DNA of 59,751 nt from Lachnospiraceae bacterium. Lineage in GTDB: Bacteria; Bacillota; Clostridia; Lachnospirales; Lachnospiraceae. The notes beneath the pieces were generated by a model. That model was given only the letters and a program-made list of their open reading frames with translations, had not been told where the DNA came from and made no database searches. Location: contig QXWO01000039.1 in NCBI GenBank assembly GCA_009911035.1, positions 1 through 59,751 on the forward strand. The letters are read 5' to 3'. Below are positions 1-8,933 of this stretch, one piece after another. Position 1 is the first letter of the stretch. Each line of letters opens with the position of its first letter. The position numbers were made by a program, and so were the translations under genes.

Positions 1-838
1 AAGAAACTTTCAATCAGATTCAGCCATGAGCCATGTTTAGGGGTAAATACAAATTCAAAGCGTCCCGGTTTTGTTACCAGATACTTTTGTGTTTCTTTCG
101 ATGTATGGGCGGAATGGTTGTCCAGTACAAGGCGCAGGGTGTCATGCTCCGGATACCTGCTGTCCAGTATTTTAAGCCATTCTATAAAATCACTGCTTTT
201 ATGGCTGTCACTTACCAGAGGAATGACTTCTCCTGTAAGAAGGTCTAACCCGGCCAGCAGGGACAGCGTCCCCAGCCGCTCATATTCATAATCCCCTACA
301 ACCATGCCATGCCCCGCTGCCGGCGGCAGGTCAGGGGCGGTATTCTGCAACGCCTGGATGCCTAGTTTTTCATCATAGGATACGGTCTCTGTTTTGAGTT
401 CGTCCATTGGGATGATAAGGTTTCCCTCTGCATCAAAACACAGGGACACCTGGTTATACACAACAAGGACTTCATGCTTTTTAGATTCAAATTCAGGGTC
501 CCTGCGTTCAAGGTAGTAGGTTATTTTGTTTGGTTTTATCCCGTTGTTTTCCAGGATTGTCCTTACCGTATTCGGTGATATCTGGGAAAGCCCCGGGTAT
601 CCGGATTCTGCACAATGCTTCCTTATATGCTTTTGCAGGCGGCGGTATGTCCACAGTTTCTCCGCGTACCCGATATCCTTTGGTTTCGTGCAGGCGATAT
701 TTGTTATCCATGCTTTTTCCTCGTCACAGATACTGTTTGGCCTGCCGGACCTTGCCGAATCGTTCAGGGCGTAATCAATACCTGCTGCAATATATTTTGC
801 TACGAATGCGGCAACCGTATTACGGTGGACGCCTGTGG
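1..838 (-). mobile_element. IS630-family transposase, partial (runs off left edge)
   Basis: The minus strand is open from about 838 to the window edge and encodes an IS630/Tc1-type transposase. In order it shows a helix-turn-helix stretch (STGVHRNTV), a long linker, then the DDE core: first Asp in VSYDEKLGIQA, second Asp in LVLDNHSAH, and Glu in TPKHGSWLNLIES. The extreme N-terminus is missing: the reading frame runs directly into IS66 sequence on the other strand at about 840. I saw no internal stop in the part present. The 3' end lies outside the window. The family assignment rests on strong motif recognition. Activity is unlikely because the start is gone. Confidence 0.88.
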
Positions 839-1029
839 AAGAAGCTGTACTCCGGCAGGAGCAAGACAACTTCAGGAAACAGGTTGATTATCTGACAAAA
901 AAGTTCTTCGGTTCTTCCAGCGAAAAAGGTGCCTGTGAGATTCCGGGACAGATGAACCTGTTCAATGAAGCAGAATCAGAGATGGATCCATCTGCTGATG
1001 AACGTATCTGCAGTGAATGCGGTTACATC
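835..1029 (+). pseudogene. IS66-family transposase (TnpC), N-terminal fragment
   Basis: The plus-strand frame carries the typical start of IS66 TnpC: a coiled-coil lead (RQEQDNFRKQVDYL), the signature KKFFGSSSEK, then the acidic stretch GQMNLFNEAE and the first CxxC pair (CSECG). Only about 65 residues remain of a protein that is usually about 500 long. The frame is cut near 1030, where minus-strand sequence of another gene begins, and its 5' end abuts the IS630 fragment. This is a relic left by nested insertion and deletion. Confidence 0.75.
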
Positions 1030-1069
1030 TCACCCCGGCAGACTATCCCTCACACACAGAGCTCCATAC
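1030..1069 (-). pseudogene. Probable 3' tail of an S8 peptidase gene
   Basis: Reading leftward, the last 13 codons before a TGA at 1032-1030 encode GYGALCVRDSLPG. This matches what I remember of the C-terminus of Lachnospiraceae S8 peptidases (GYGALC plus DSLP). The large S8 peptidase gene at 48185-49918 lacks such an ending. Joining that gene at its TAT codon (48223-48227 region) to this tail gives an in-frame FLYGALCVRDSLPG. The call depends on family recall and on the reconstructed join, so confidence is moderate. Confidence 0.45.
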
Positions 1070-1085
1070 CCCGTTGATGTCAAGT
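1055..1085. other. Candidate attL junction of a serine-recombinase element
   Basis: S8-like coding sequence stops matching at about 1069, and the five bases CATAC (1065-1069) recur at 48223-48227 where the other S8 part ends. The large serine recombinase gene starts its 3' end only 250 bases away, as expected for an integrase beside its attachment site. Core length and exact crossover cannot be fixed from this window alone. Confidence 0.4.
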
Positions 1086-1201
1086 AATTGTCACGAACTT
1101 TTTTCACTTTTTTCAAGTCCAAAGCCAGCAATCCCGCATAACTCCGTTGGGCTGATAGGCAATAATTGCTAAGTACAGTGAAAATTGATGGGAAGTTATT
1201 G

Positions 1202-1330
1202 TTAAGTTGTTCTTGACTGGCTAACCCCCATGCCGTATTTTGCGGCATTATCCACACTGAAATTCCACTCTATCTCAACCCTCTTATCCTTATAAGCATA
1301 TACTCTACTCTGCCCATTCTTACGCACTCC
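1202..1330 (-). pseudogene. Possible C-terminal remnant of another serine recombinase
   Basis: Immediately 3' of the recombinase stop, a second minus-strand frame reads RVYAYKDKRVEIEWNFSVD and ends at 1202. Serine recombinases of this group commonly finish with a strand of the form V-Y-KRIEI-W-F, and the gene just upstream has its own version (ITVFENKRLEVEFYY). The piece has no start of its own that I can support. It may be the tail of a second recombinase fused by deletion, or chance. About 130 bases further left (1070-1200) show no recognisable gene. Confidence 0.3.
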
Positions 1331-3035
1331 TTTCTTCGGAACATTTATTCGTTTTATGTTCTTTCGACTTCTGCTCTTTTTCATTCTTGTTTACTTCCCG
1401 CATGATGCGGTACTGATTCATATAGTAAAACTCAACTTCCAGTCTTTTATTTTCAAATACTGTAATTGCTTTTACCATGCTGCAAAGCGTATGACGGTCT
1501 ATCTCTTTCAGTTCTGAACTATCCTGCATTGTCTTTAACCGTGCTGCTGACATAACGCCGTTCTTAAACAGTTCCTTTATCATACCCTCCTGCTTTTTCT
1601 GCGCCTCTTCAAATTCTGATGCCTTGCATTTGAAATCCCCATGCAGCCTTTCAAATTCTTCTTTCGTAATAATTCCCTGCCGTAAATCCTCATACAGACC
1701 GGAGCAAAGGGAATAATACTTATCCTGTTCTCCCTTCAACCTCGCAATCTCTGTGTCATAACGGACGATTGACTCAAAATTAGTCTCCATTTCCAAAGCC
1801 TTCTCAAACATCTGCTTTTCTTCTAAGAAACAGTTCGCATAATGCCTGATCATTTCTGCAATGATTTCTTTTAACCGTTCTTCTTCAATACTGTGTCTGC
1901 TGCAGCCGCCTCCCCGGTTCTTTGTGGAACAAATATAATAGACTTTGCGAGTATCCTTATAGCGGTTCATTCGCCTGATCATTTGTTCCCCACAATCTCC
2001 ACAAAATAAAATCCCCGTAAACAGACTGTTTTCTTCCGTTATCGTACTTACCCTGCCATCTGCTTTCAATAAGTTCTGGACAATCTGGAACTGATCCTCC
2101 GTTATGATTGCCTCGTGGGTATTCTCTACCTTTATCCACTCTTCCTGCGGTTTATCTACGCTTTTTTTCAGTTTATAATTGATTTTCTCCCTTTTGCCCT
2201 GTACCATATGCCCTAAATAGGTTTCGTTTGTGAGTATCCGTTTTACAGTGGAACTGCTCCACCTTGATTTTACCGCACCGGAAAATCCGCCTTTATAATT
2301 CGCTCCGGTAGATTTTTTATATTCTTTTGGTGAAAGAATACCTAACCTGTTCAGCTTTTCCGCAATCGCAGAGACAGCCATTCCTTCCATTTTCCATGCA
2401 AATATCTCTCTGACAATATCCGCTGCATATTCGTCCGGTACAAGGCGGCTTTTGTTATTTTCCGCTTTCTTGTATCCGTATAGGGCAAATGGAGCAATGC
2501 ATTCCCCATTCTTCCTTTTCACCTCAAACTGGCTTTTTACTTTGGTAGAAATATCTCTGCAATAAGAATCATTGATAAGATTCTTGACTGGAAGAACGAT
2601 GCCGCTTTCTGATACATCTGCCTGAAAACTGTCATAATGATCTGTAAGCGCAATAAAACGCACGGAAAGAGCCGGGAAGATTTTTTGGATATACCTCCCG
2701 GATTCAATATAATCACGTCCAAAGCGGGAAAGGTCCTTCACAATGACACAGTTTACCTTCCCTGCCTCAATATCGCTTATCATCCTCTTAAACTCTGGTC
2801 TGTCGAAATTACTGCCCGAAAATCCATCGTCAACATAAATATCATAAAGTTCTATATCCTGCTGCTCATGGATAAAGGCCCTGATCAGCTCCCTCTGATT
2901 TCCGATACTGTTGCTCTCTGATTTCAGATTGCCCTCCCTGTCTGTCACATTCCCGACATCAAATTCACCATCGGTGGATTTATCGTCCCTTGAAAGACGG
3001 AGGTACATAGCTGCTAGAAATTGTTTCCTATTCAT
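1320..3035 (-). CDS. Large serine recombinase (integrase-type)
   Basis: A 571-residue site-specific recombinase. The N-terminal resolvase domain (about 1-170) has the catalytic Ser in YLRLSRDD and the conserved VKDLSRFGRDYIESGRY block. The Recombinase domain follows (about 180-300). A zinc ribbon contains CGDCGEQM and a later C-x9-C-type pair ending GGGCSRH. A long coiled coil (about 400-500) precedes the C-terminal strand. Length and order are those of TndX/TnpX-type enzymes that cut and rejoin both strands through a phosphoserine. It sits beside the candidate attL at 1.07 kb and 140 bases downstream of a DUF6870-like gene, an arrangement repeated at 27.8-33.3 kb. It appears intact and could be the integrase of the surrounding island. 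Confidence 0.93.
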   Translation of the reverse strand: MNRKQFLAAMYLRLSRDDKSTDGEFDVGNVTDREGNLKSESNSIGNQRELIRAFIHEQQDIELYDIYVDDGFSGSNFDRPEFKRMISDIEAGKVNCVIVKDLSRFGRDYIESGRYIQKIFPALSVRFIALTDHYDSFQADVSESGIVLPVKNLINDSYCRDISTKVKSQFEVKRKNGECIAPFALYGYKKAENNKSRLVPDEYAADIVREIFAWKMEGMAVSAIAEKLNRLGILSPKEYKKSTGANYKGGFSGAVKSRWSSSTVKRILTNETYLGHMVQGKREKINYKLKKSVDKPQEEWIKVENTHEAIITEDQFQIVQNLLKADGRVSTITEENSLFTGILFCGDCGEQMIRRMNRYKDTRKVYYICSTKNRGGGCSRHSIEEERLKEIIAEMIRHYANCFLEEKQMFEKALEMETNFESIVRYDTEIARLKGEQDKYYSLCSGLYEDLRQGIITKEEFERLHGDFKCKASEFEEAQKKQEGMIKELFKNGVMSAARLKTMQDSSELKEIDRHTLCSMVKAITVFENKRLEVEFYYMNQYRIMREVNKNEKEQKSKEHKTNKCSEERSA

Positions 3036-3175
3036 TCTATCTATTACTCCTGGCTTACGATTATTCAGCTAACATCAACCATAAATCAAAAGCAACCACT
3101 GATTTGTCCTGATTTAAGGTCAACATAACTTTCCGATCCTTTCAAGGCTTTTTATTAATTCAGATATGAATTTAT

Positions 3176-3460
3176 TCAAATATGAATTTCTGCTAAATGC
3201 CTTAAATATTCTTCCATCTTATCATCTATGGTTGGTCCCTCCTTTTGAAAATGAACCTTTACCACATAATCTCCAATACGGTGAACAAAAAGGTTATTCG
3301 TCTGCTTTGCAAAGAGCGCCAGCTTTTTTTCAACCGGAAGTTTTGTATCAATTTTAATATCCCTAATGTCTGTCAAGGTATCGATATCCACTGTCCGAAC
3401 ATCCACCGTTTCCATTGCATCCAGTTCTTCATCCGTTATATCAAGCATTGCACTCCCCAT
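3176..3460 (-). CDS. DUF6870-like small protein (copy 1)
   Basis: A 94-residue protein with the run VDVRTVDIDTLTDIRDIKID near residue 20 and a second half of mixed strand and helix character (NNLFVHRIGDYVVKVHF). A paralogue lies at 33034-33291 and keeps the same VDVRTVD core. Both copies sit directly upstream of serine recombinase genes in the same orientation. I recall this family as DUF6870, found in Lachnospiraceae mobile elements. The function is unknown; a recombinase accessory or directionality role is only an inference from position. Confidence 0.65.
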   Translation of the reverse strand: MGSAMLDITDEELDAMETVDVRTVDIDTLTDIRDIKIDTKLPVEKKLALFAKQTNNLFVHRIGDYVVKVHFQKEGPTIDDKMEEYLRHLAEIHI

Positions 3461-3526
3461 CCTGCACCATTCCTTACTATATTTATTCTTCTATCAGATT
3501 GTCCTATGACATACAGCCTCTGTATG

Positions 3527-3551
3527 TAAAAAGCCGGGCATCTGCCCGGCT
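3527..3551 (-). terminator. Rho-independent terminator after the MazF remnant
   Basis: The arms AGCCGGGCA (3532-3540) and TGCCCGGCT (3543-3551) are perfectly complementary. On the minus strand the stem is followed by TTTTTAC, so it ends transcripts coming from the gene at 3581-3874. Confidence 0.8.
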
Positions 3552-3580
3552 CCCAAAAGATATATTATTATTTCAATCCT

Positions 3581-3874
3581 TTAATTATATCTGTCAAACA
3601 CTCCTACCTGCACCTGTACGCCCTCCGTGATCCTTCCAAGCGTTTCTTCATCAACCTTTCCCATATTTTCTATGAAGCGGTCAAAGTTCAGCACCGTTAC
3701 CTGTTCGCATAATGTGATGCTGTGCTGATCCAGTCCCTCCGTCTTATACGCAGATATGAATACATGCGTAGGCAGGTTCCGTTTCTTATAGATTTTAGTG
3801 GATAGCGGAACAACCGTTAAGGCAGTGCTGTACTTGTATGCCATGTTGTTACTGACTACCACCACCGGGCGCAT
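3581..3874 (-). pseudogene. mazF: MazF/PemK-type toxin, N-terminally truncated
   Basis: The 97 codons match the middle and end of the MazF/PemK endoribonuclease fold: RPVVVVSNNMAYKYS, the strand TVVPLSTKIYKKRNLPTHV, then the LDQHSITLCEQVTVLN segment and a C-terminal EGVQVQVG strand. The usual first 25 or so residues, including the R-G-D-I strand with a catalytic-site Arg, are missing. An in-frame TGA lies a few codons upstream of the ATG at 3874. No antitoxin gene is adjacent. The upstream frame (3849-4118) overlaps this one in another phase, and the two share a GTGGTGGTAGT stretch at the junction. Most likely this is a dead toxin created by deletion. Confidence 0.75.
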
Positions 3875-4118
3875 ACTGCCCGCTGATCAGGCGTGTAATC
3901 AGCATATTCACCACATCCCTGTCAATGTCACGGTTTGGTCCCTTGTTGACAATCGTTTCATTTATCAGCGCTATCCCTGCCATACTGCACTTCTGGCGGT
4001 TTGCCTGAATAATCCGGCGGATATTGCTTTCTGACTTGTTAGAGTTCATAAACATAATTGCCGGATGCACCAATGCACCGGCAGCGGCACTTTTCACATT
4101 ACTGCACATGATAATCAC
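3849..4118 (-). pseudogene. Unrecognised N-terminal fragment fused to the mazF junction
   Basis: An 89-codon frame with MFMNSNKSESNIRRIIQANR and a following helix-strand pattern (AGIALINETIV, then DRDVVNMLITRLISGQY). It resembles the degenerate resolvase-like N-terminal domains I have seen in Clostridia, but I cannot name the family firmly. It stops right where homology to MazF begins, in a different frame. The parent protein was therefore probably longer and lost its C-terminal half in the same deletion that removed the MazF start. Confidence 0.35.
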
Positions 4119-4244
4119 CTATACTTACAATACGGAAATTTTTCTTACGTCCCACACAGTAAATGCGTGGACCGGTCCCGCAGAAAAATTATATATTCTT
4201 CTCATAAAAACCTCCTAAACCTCTATTCTGCCACAGCGACAATT

Positions 4245-5372
4245 TTACTGCTCCCGGAACTGTTTCCGCACGATTTTTATAATGCGTTCCATATCCTCTT
4301 TTGTATTTTTAATATCACTTGGCAGGCAAAGCCCTCTGTTAAAAATATCTTCACTTACACTTATCCCATCCTCTACCTGAATAAAATCATATTCTTCAAA
4401 CACAGGCTGCAAATGCATCGGTTTCCATATTGGTCTTGTTTCAATACCTTCCGCATCTAAGGCATCCATAACCTGCGTTGGTGTTACACTGCTGTCCGCT
4501 GAAATCGTCATGCAGGAAAGCCAGTTATTGCAGGCAGCCTCCCTGTTCAACGGATTCATTTCTATTTCTTCTATATCCCAAAAGGCTTCTTTATACGTTT
4601 TATAAATTTCGTGTTTCTTCTGTATATGCTCCTCAATATGCTGCATCTGCCCGCATCCAATTCCTGCAACAACATTCGACATCCTGTAATTGTAACCAAT
4701 CGTAGAATGCTGATAATGTCTGGCAGGATCACGAGCCTGTCTTGATAAAAACCGGGCTTTATCCACATCTTTTTCCTGTTTGGCAACCAGTATGCCCCCG
4801 CCCGAAGTTGTAATAATCTTGTTTCCATTAAAGGAGTAAATCCCATAATCCCCGAATGTACCTGTCATTTTTCCTTTATATGTCGTACCCAGCGATTCCG
4901 CCGCATCTTCAATCAAAGGAACATTATGCTCCTTACAAAGTGCGCAGATTTCGTCCATATTCGCTGATGTGCCGTACAAATGCACAGCCATAACAGCTTT
5001 CGGGTGGGGATATTTTTCAAACGCTTTCCTTAATGCCGCTGCATCCATATTCCAAGTATCACGTTCTGAATCGATAAAAACAGGAGTTGCCATCTCATAT
5101 CTTACCGGATTAACGCTTGCCGCAAAGGTCAGGGAGGGTACAAATACAATATCATTCTCCTTAACCCCCGCTAAGATAACCGAAAGATGCAGCGCCGCCG
5201 TTCCAGATGAAAGTGCAGCGGAAGAAGATGCTCCCACATAAGCAGCCACTTTATTCTCAAATTCATCTACATTCGGTCCTAACGGCGAAATCCAATTTGT
5301 TTCAAATGCTTTCTGTATATACTCCTGCTCCTCCGTATGCATGGTAGGAGTCGCCAAAAGAATTTTTTTCAT
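4245..5372 (-). CDS. DegT/DnrJ/EryC1/StrS-family PLP aminotransferase
   Basis: A 375-residue, full-length sugar aminotransferase-type enzyme of the DegT/WecE group. These use PLP to move an amino group from glutamate or glutamine to keto-sugars. The family pattern is complete: GTAALHLS near residue 60 (phosphate site), a conserved EDAAESLG (Asp that binds the pyridine nitrogen), the Lys carrying PLP in SFNGNKIITTSGGG, and the NYRMSN segment. The C-terminal RPIWKPMHLQP motif is also intact. No sugar dehydratase or glycosyltransferase is adjacent, so the pathway partner is elsewhere or lost. It lies alone between broken genes and could be cargo of the island. The exact substrate cannot be read from the sequence. 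Confidence 0.9.
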   Translation of the reverse strand: MKKILLATPTMHTEEQEYIQKAFETNWISPLGPNVDEFENKVAAYVGASSSAALSSGTAALHLSVILAGVKENDIVFVPSLTFAASVNPVRYEMATPVFIDSERDTWNMDAAALRKAFEKYPHPKAVMAVHLYGTSANMDEICALCKEHNVPLIEDAAESLGTTYKGKMTGTFGDYGIYSFNGNKIITTSGGGILVAKQEKDVDKARFLSRQARDPARHYQHSTIGYNYRMSNVVAGIGCGQMQHIEEHIQKKHEIYKTYKEAFWDIEEIEMNPLNREAACNNWLSCMTISADSSVTPTQVMDALDAEGIETRPIWKPMHLQPVFEEYDFIQVEDGISVSEDIFNRGLCLPSDIKNTKEDMERIIKIVRKQFREQ

Positions 5373-5417
5373 CTCTCTACTTTCCCTTTCAAATAAACAA
5401 ATTTTAATATCTCAAAT

Positions 5418-5905
5418 TTACAGTTCAGAAAATGCCTGTTCAAAATCTGCAATAATTTCCTCCACATTTTCCAAACCAACGGAAAGACGAACCAATCCAT
5501 AATTTTCATCGCTCTTTAATCCCGGATAATTTACCTTTTCCACTTTGTCTGACTGCTCTAAATATTCCGCTACTGTCATAGCATTTTCACAATACTGCTT
5601 CATTCTGACCGCCAATGTTTCCAGACCAAGATTCCGTAAAAATGCGGAATGTGCAGCATGACCGTCCATATAAAATGAAAGTCCGGTCATCGCCATAAGT
5701 CCTTTTTGTGCAGATGCCATACAAAAGTCAATGTTATCCTTCTCAATATCAATCGGTCTCATCGCATAGGTCGAAATTGTATCTACAATAAAAACTGCAC
5801 CATATTTGTGTGCGAGCGAACCAATTTCCCTTACTGGATTTTAAATACCTGTTCCGGTGTTGTTGCAGGACCGGGATTTAAAAGAAAGTTTCTTTTTATC
5901 TGCAT
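5418..5905 (-). pseudogene. Chimeric PLP-enzyme fossil (PhnW-like head, MetY-like tail)
   Basis: From an ATG at 5905 behind a good AAAGGGGTG ribosome site, the frame begins like 2-aminoethylphosphonate transaminase (LLNPGPATTPEQV). It then hits a stop (about 5830). A second frame gives GSLAHKYGAVFIVDTISTYA and IDFCMASAQKGLMAMTGLSF, the PLP-lysine region of the same family. At about residue 35 of the 114-codon open part the match switches to the C-terminal domain of O-acetylhomoserine sulfhydrylase (RNLGLETLAVRMKQY, VEKVNYPGL). A further internal deletion leads to the terminal RLSVGLENVEEII. At least three deletions have welded two unrelated PLP enzymes together. No function is expected. Confidence 0.8.
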
Positions 5906-5924
5906 GTTTGCAACACCCCTTTCA

Positions 5925-6509
5925 CTATTTCAACATGCCATACACACACTCTGACAATGTTAATGCAAGAATAATGTTAATGACCCTGTAATATTTTTGA
6001 TATGCCCTCTGTATCAATACCCCCATACCAATCCAAGTAAGCGTTGCAATCGTTCCAATCGTGGCTATGATAATCCCAAATAAGAGCAAAACCCATAGAG
6101 AGGCACTATATTCCGTGACATATCCTGTCAATGCCGTAATTCCGAATAAATAGATTTTTACATTGACAAACTGAAGTAAAAATCCTTTTAGAAATGATGC
6201 TGACTTTTCCACAGTGCCTGTAGTTGGTTTGCTTAACGCAATATGGACTGCCAGCCATAAAATATAGGCAGCTCCTATGTATTTCATAATTCCAAGTAAA
6301 TCCGGTAAAAAGGTGCTTACCCCAAACACGAAAACAGCACAAATTACCTGTACAACATAATATCCTGCAAATATCCCCCGATAAAGCGGTCTCCCTTTTT
6401 TATATCCATAATTTGTTACTGTATTTAACGCCAGTATATTTCCCGGTCCCGGCGTAAAAGCATTGATAACAGAATAGATAAAAAAATTACCTAATACATA
6501 ACCCGGCAT
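5925..6509 (-). CDS. LysE/RhtB-family amino-acid exporter
   Basis: A 194-residue membrane protein with about six hydrophobic segments and the family hallmark NAFTPGPGNILAL near residue 17, where GPG lies in the first membrane segment. A second conserved stretch, GFLLQFVNVK, sits near residue 108. Members export amino acids or small related compounds by proton exchange. It is followed upstream by a LysR regulator and an ACT-domain protein in the same orientation with short gaps. That suggests regulation by an amino-acid signal. The length is normal and no damage is visible. Confidence 0.88.
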   Translation of the reverse strand: MPGYVLGNFFIYSVINAFTPGPGNILALNTVTNYGYKKGRPLYRGIFAGYYVVQVICAVFVFGVSTFLPDLLGIMKYIGAAYILWLAVHIALSKPTTGTVEKSASFLKGFLLQFVNVKIYLFGITALTGYVTEYSASLWVLLLFGIIIATIGTIATLTWIGMGVLIQRAYQKYYRVINIILALTLSECVYGMLK

Positions 6510-6608
6510 TTTTTGCCTCCTTTCCGTTTCTATATCTTAGCACGGAACGCCATGTAATAGGTAATATCTGTTTTATATGCTGTTACATAGGATAAGCCTA
6601 TGTTTTAT

Positions 6609-7508
6609 TTATGTCCGGTACTGTTTCAAAGCCTCAACATAAATCTCTCCTAATTCCGATAGTTCTTTATCCTTGTTCAGTATATACCCAATATGCATCA
6701 CCTCATCTTCCTCCAGAGGAATAGAAACAATAGAATCCCCTTGCAGATATTTAGGGAAAATACCACTTGAGATTGTATATCCATCCAATCCGATCATCAG
6801 ATTTACAATCGCTGCACGGTCACTGACCTTAATACTCCTTTCAGCGGGTTCATTGCTGAAAAGTTCCTCCGAATAATTGGAAGATTCATAAGTTCCCTGC
6901 ACAAAACTAAGCCGGGGATATGGTTTCAAATCATCCAGTCTGACAGATGTGCATTTTGCCAATGGGTGGTCTTTACTTATAAAAATATGGGGCGTTGCAG
7001 TAAACAATTCAAAAAAGTTCAAATTGTATTCTTCAAACAGCTTTCTCAACACATTTTCATTGCTGTTGCAAAGATACAGGATTCCCAAATCACTAAATCT
7101 GTTCCGCACATCTTCCACAATCTGGTGCGTCTGCGTTTCATTCAAGATAAACTCAAACCGTTCCTGCCCAAAATGTTGTATCAATTCCACAAACGCATTT
7201 GTTGTGAAAGTATAATGCTGCGTTGAAACACAAAACCTTTGTTTTGCAGGTTTCTTATCAATATATTTTGATTCCAGAAGTCCCATCTGCTGAACTACCT
7301 GCCTTGCATATCCTAAAAACTCCATTCCCTCCTTTGTCAGTGCTACTCCTGCCCGGCAGCGGCTGAAAATTGTTATTCCAGATTCCTTTTCTACTTCCTT
7401 GACTGCGCCGGAAAGACTTGGCTGAGAAATATACAGTTCTTTTGCCGCTTCTGTAATAGAACCTCTTTCCGCAACGATTATCATATATTTTAATTGTTGT
7501 AGTGTCAT
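6609..7508 (-). CDS. LysR-family transcriptional regulator
   Basis: A 299-residue LTTR. The winged helix occupies residues 1-60 with the classic spacing QLKYMIIVAERGSITEAAKE, then LYISQPSLSGAVKEVE. A linker helix (about 60-88) and a two-lobed effector domain (about 92-299) follow. The gene lies 99 bases upstream of the LysE exporter on the same strand, unlike the divergent layout usual for LysR targets. The start at 7508 is preceded by a purine-rich AGGAGAAAG. Confidence 0.93.
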   Translation of the reverse strand: MTLQQLKYMIIVAERGSITEAAKELYISQPSLSGAVKEVEKESGITIFSRCRAGVALTKEGMEFLGYARQVVQQMGLLESKYIDKKPAKQRFCVSTQHYTFTTNAFVELIQHFGQERFEFILNETQTHQIVEDVRNRFSDLGILYLCNSNENVLRKLFEEYNLNFFELFTATPHIFISKDHPLAKCTSVRLDDLKPYPRLSFVQGTYESSNYSEELFSNEPAERSIKVSDRAAIVNLMIGLDGYTISSGIFPKYLQGDSIVSIPLEEDEVMHIGYILNKDKELSELGEIYVEALKQYRT

Positions 7509-7568
7509 ACTTTCTCCTAGCTAAACAACCTAATAATACTTCTTGGGTAACAAAATATCCAACTTACA

Positions 7569-7934
7569 TCAGACTATATCATATCCCGCAAAAGCTAATG
7601 ATTTTAAAGCTCTTTCAAAATTTTCCTCTTTCACAAGAATATAATCTGTGTTAAAAGTTGATACGACAAATATTCCGATTTTGTTCTCTGCCAGAATATC
7701 AGCCAGTTGGGCGAGAATACCAATCATTGAAAAATCCAATATCCCCTGTATTCTGAAGCCTTTCCATCCATCCTCTCGTTCCAGCGTATTTGCAGGCGTA
7801 TCTTCAGTAATACACACCAATGAATATTCTTCATCCGTTCTTCCGATGAAATAAAACTCCTTATTTAATTCAATATCAGATTCTGATGCGACTTTGCAGA
7901 CAGTCAAAGCATAATTCAACTTTCTAAGTTCCAT
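7569..7934 (-). CDS. ACT-domain protein (CASTOR-like)
   Basis: A 121-residue protein with two ACT-like units. The second begins near residue 58 with RIQGILDFSMIGILAQLADI, followed by KIGIFVVSTFNTDYILVKEE, the two most typical blocks of small CASTOR/ACT amino-acid sensors. It has no enzyme domain, so it probably binds an amino acid and may act on a partner or serve as a sensor. It is in line with the LysR and LysE genes (61-base gap), which fits an amino-acid export circuit. The start is preceded by GGGAGGTAAC, a strong ribosome site. Confidence 0.85.
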   Translation of the reverse strand: MELRKLNYALTVCKVASESDIELNKEFYFIGRTDEEYSLVCITEDTPANTLEREDGWKGFRIQGILDFSMIGILAQLADILAENKIGIFVVSTFNTDYILVKEENFERALKSLAFAGYDIV

Positions 7935-8092
7935 AGTTACCTCCCAAATTTAGCTATTTCTTTTATATTGTAATTGGCAGTTTTTCATCATGTTTCTGCT
8001 TAATTTTACCATATTTTCCAATGGGTACGGATATAAATAAACTATGCTTTAACATAGTTACAACCTATCTCCCCATCTAAAGCATATAACTA

Positions 8093-8247
8093 ACTGTTAT
8101 CAGCTATAACTATGGGAAGCAGGATGAAAAACAGCTAAAGAATGTATTTTCTATTTGTATGCGGTTCATTGTTTTTGTTTCTATCTCTATTTTTGCGGCA
8201 GCTTTTATTTGGGGTTCGCCATTGGTTGGTATTTTTGCAGAAAAGGG
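8093..8247 (+). pseudogene. MATE-family transporter, internal fragment
   Basis: On the plus strand an open stretch reads VISYNYGKQDEKQLKNVFSI and then a hydrophobic segment ending GSPLVGIFAEKG. This corresponds to the well-conserved SYNYG loop and the next membrane helix of MATE multidrug exporters. Both ends are missing: the right side breaks into sequence next to an IS1182 remnant. It is opposite in strand to all its neighbours, so it is a leftover of an insertion or inversion. The stretch from 7935 to 8092 shows nothing recognisable. Confidence 0.65.
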
Positions 8248-8331
8248 AAAAGTATCACTATATATAAAAGGAAGATTATCATGCGCCAAAACAGAATACA
8301 AGCGGCTAAATGGCGGTATTGTGAGGTACTG

Positions 8332-8886
8332 CTATGTCATTGCCCCCTGCATCTCCATGTTAGTAAGGCCTGATGATGTCGCTGCCTGTTTACTGTGGGC
8401 ATCGCTTTTTAGGGTTTCGCTGTATGTTTTCTTTTTTACGCCTGTCCAGGTATTTATGGACTGCCAGATGCCCCGCCTTACACTGGTACATCCCTGCATC
8501 TTTATTAAATTCAAATTCATCCTCTTTTGTCCGGTTTCCCTGCTTTTGCGGACCAGTTCCGGCAGTTCTTTTCCATCTGTCTTTTCGCCTCTGGTAACGG
8601 TGGCTGCTGTAATAATACGTTTCTCACTCATTGCTATATGCGTTTTGTATCCAAAGAAAGAGGTATCCGCTTTCTTATGGCCGGCCTTTGCCTCTGCATC
8701 TTGTGAAGTTTCAGGATGTTCCAGGTCATCTTTTACGGATTCTTCTAATAAATTCAGCTTTTCCTGTATTTTAGGATAACTGCACAGTTCTTCTTTTTCT
8801 TTGATGACCGAAATCAGGGCATGACAGTATTCCAGTTCTTTTTCCAGGGAATCTTCTGTGTTTTTATCCGGGAAACGCTCTTTCAT
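8332..8886 (-). pseudogene. IS1182-family transposase, internally deleted
   Basis: The frame begins inside an IS1182 transposase and contains its conserved core HKKADTSFFGYKTHIAMSE and IITAATVTRGEKTDGKELP. Beyond about residue 118 the match shifts frame (the EFEFNKDAGMYQC-type segment is read in another phase). It then picks up the late motif KKKTYSETLKSDAHSKQAA, which jumps straight to the C-terminal GLTNMEMQGAM. At least one frameshift and two deletions are present. Its upstream end cuts the lipoprotein gene at 8934. Confidence 0.8.
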
Positions 8887-8933
8887 TGTTTCATCTGTTT
8901 CATAAACAGAACGCCGTTGATTTTATAAAGCGG

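Noticed and set aside
8159-8779. 206-codon plus-strand frame with a hydrophobic start
   Set aside because: Only its first 30 codons match a MATE fragment; the rest is the complement of the IS1182 relic.
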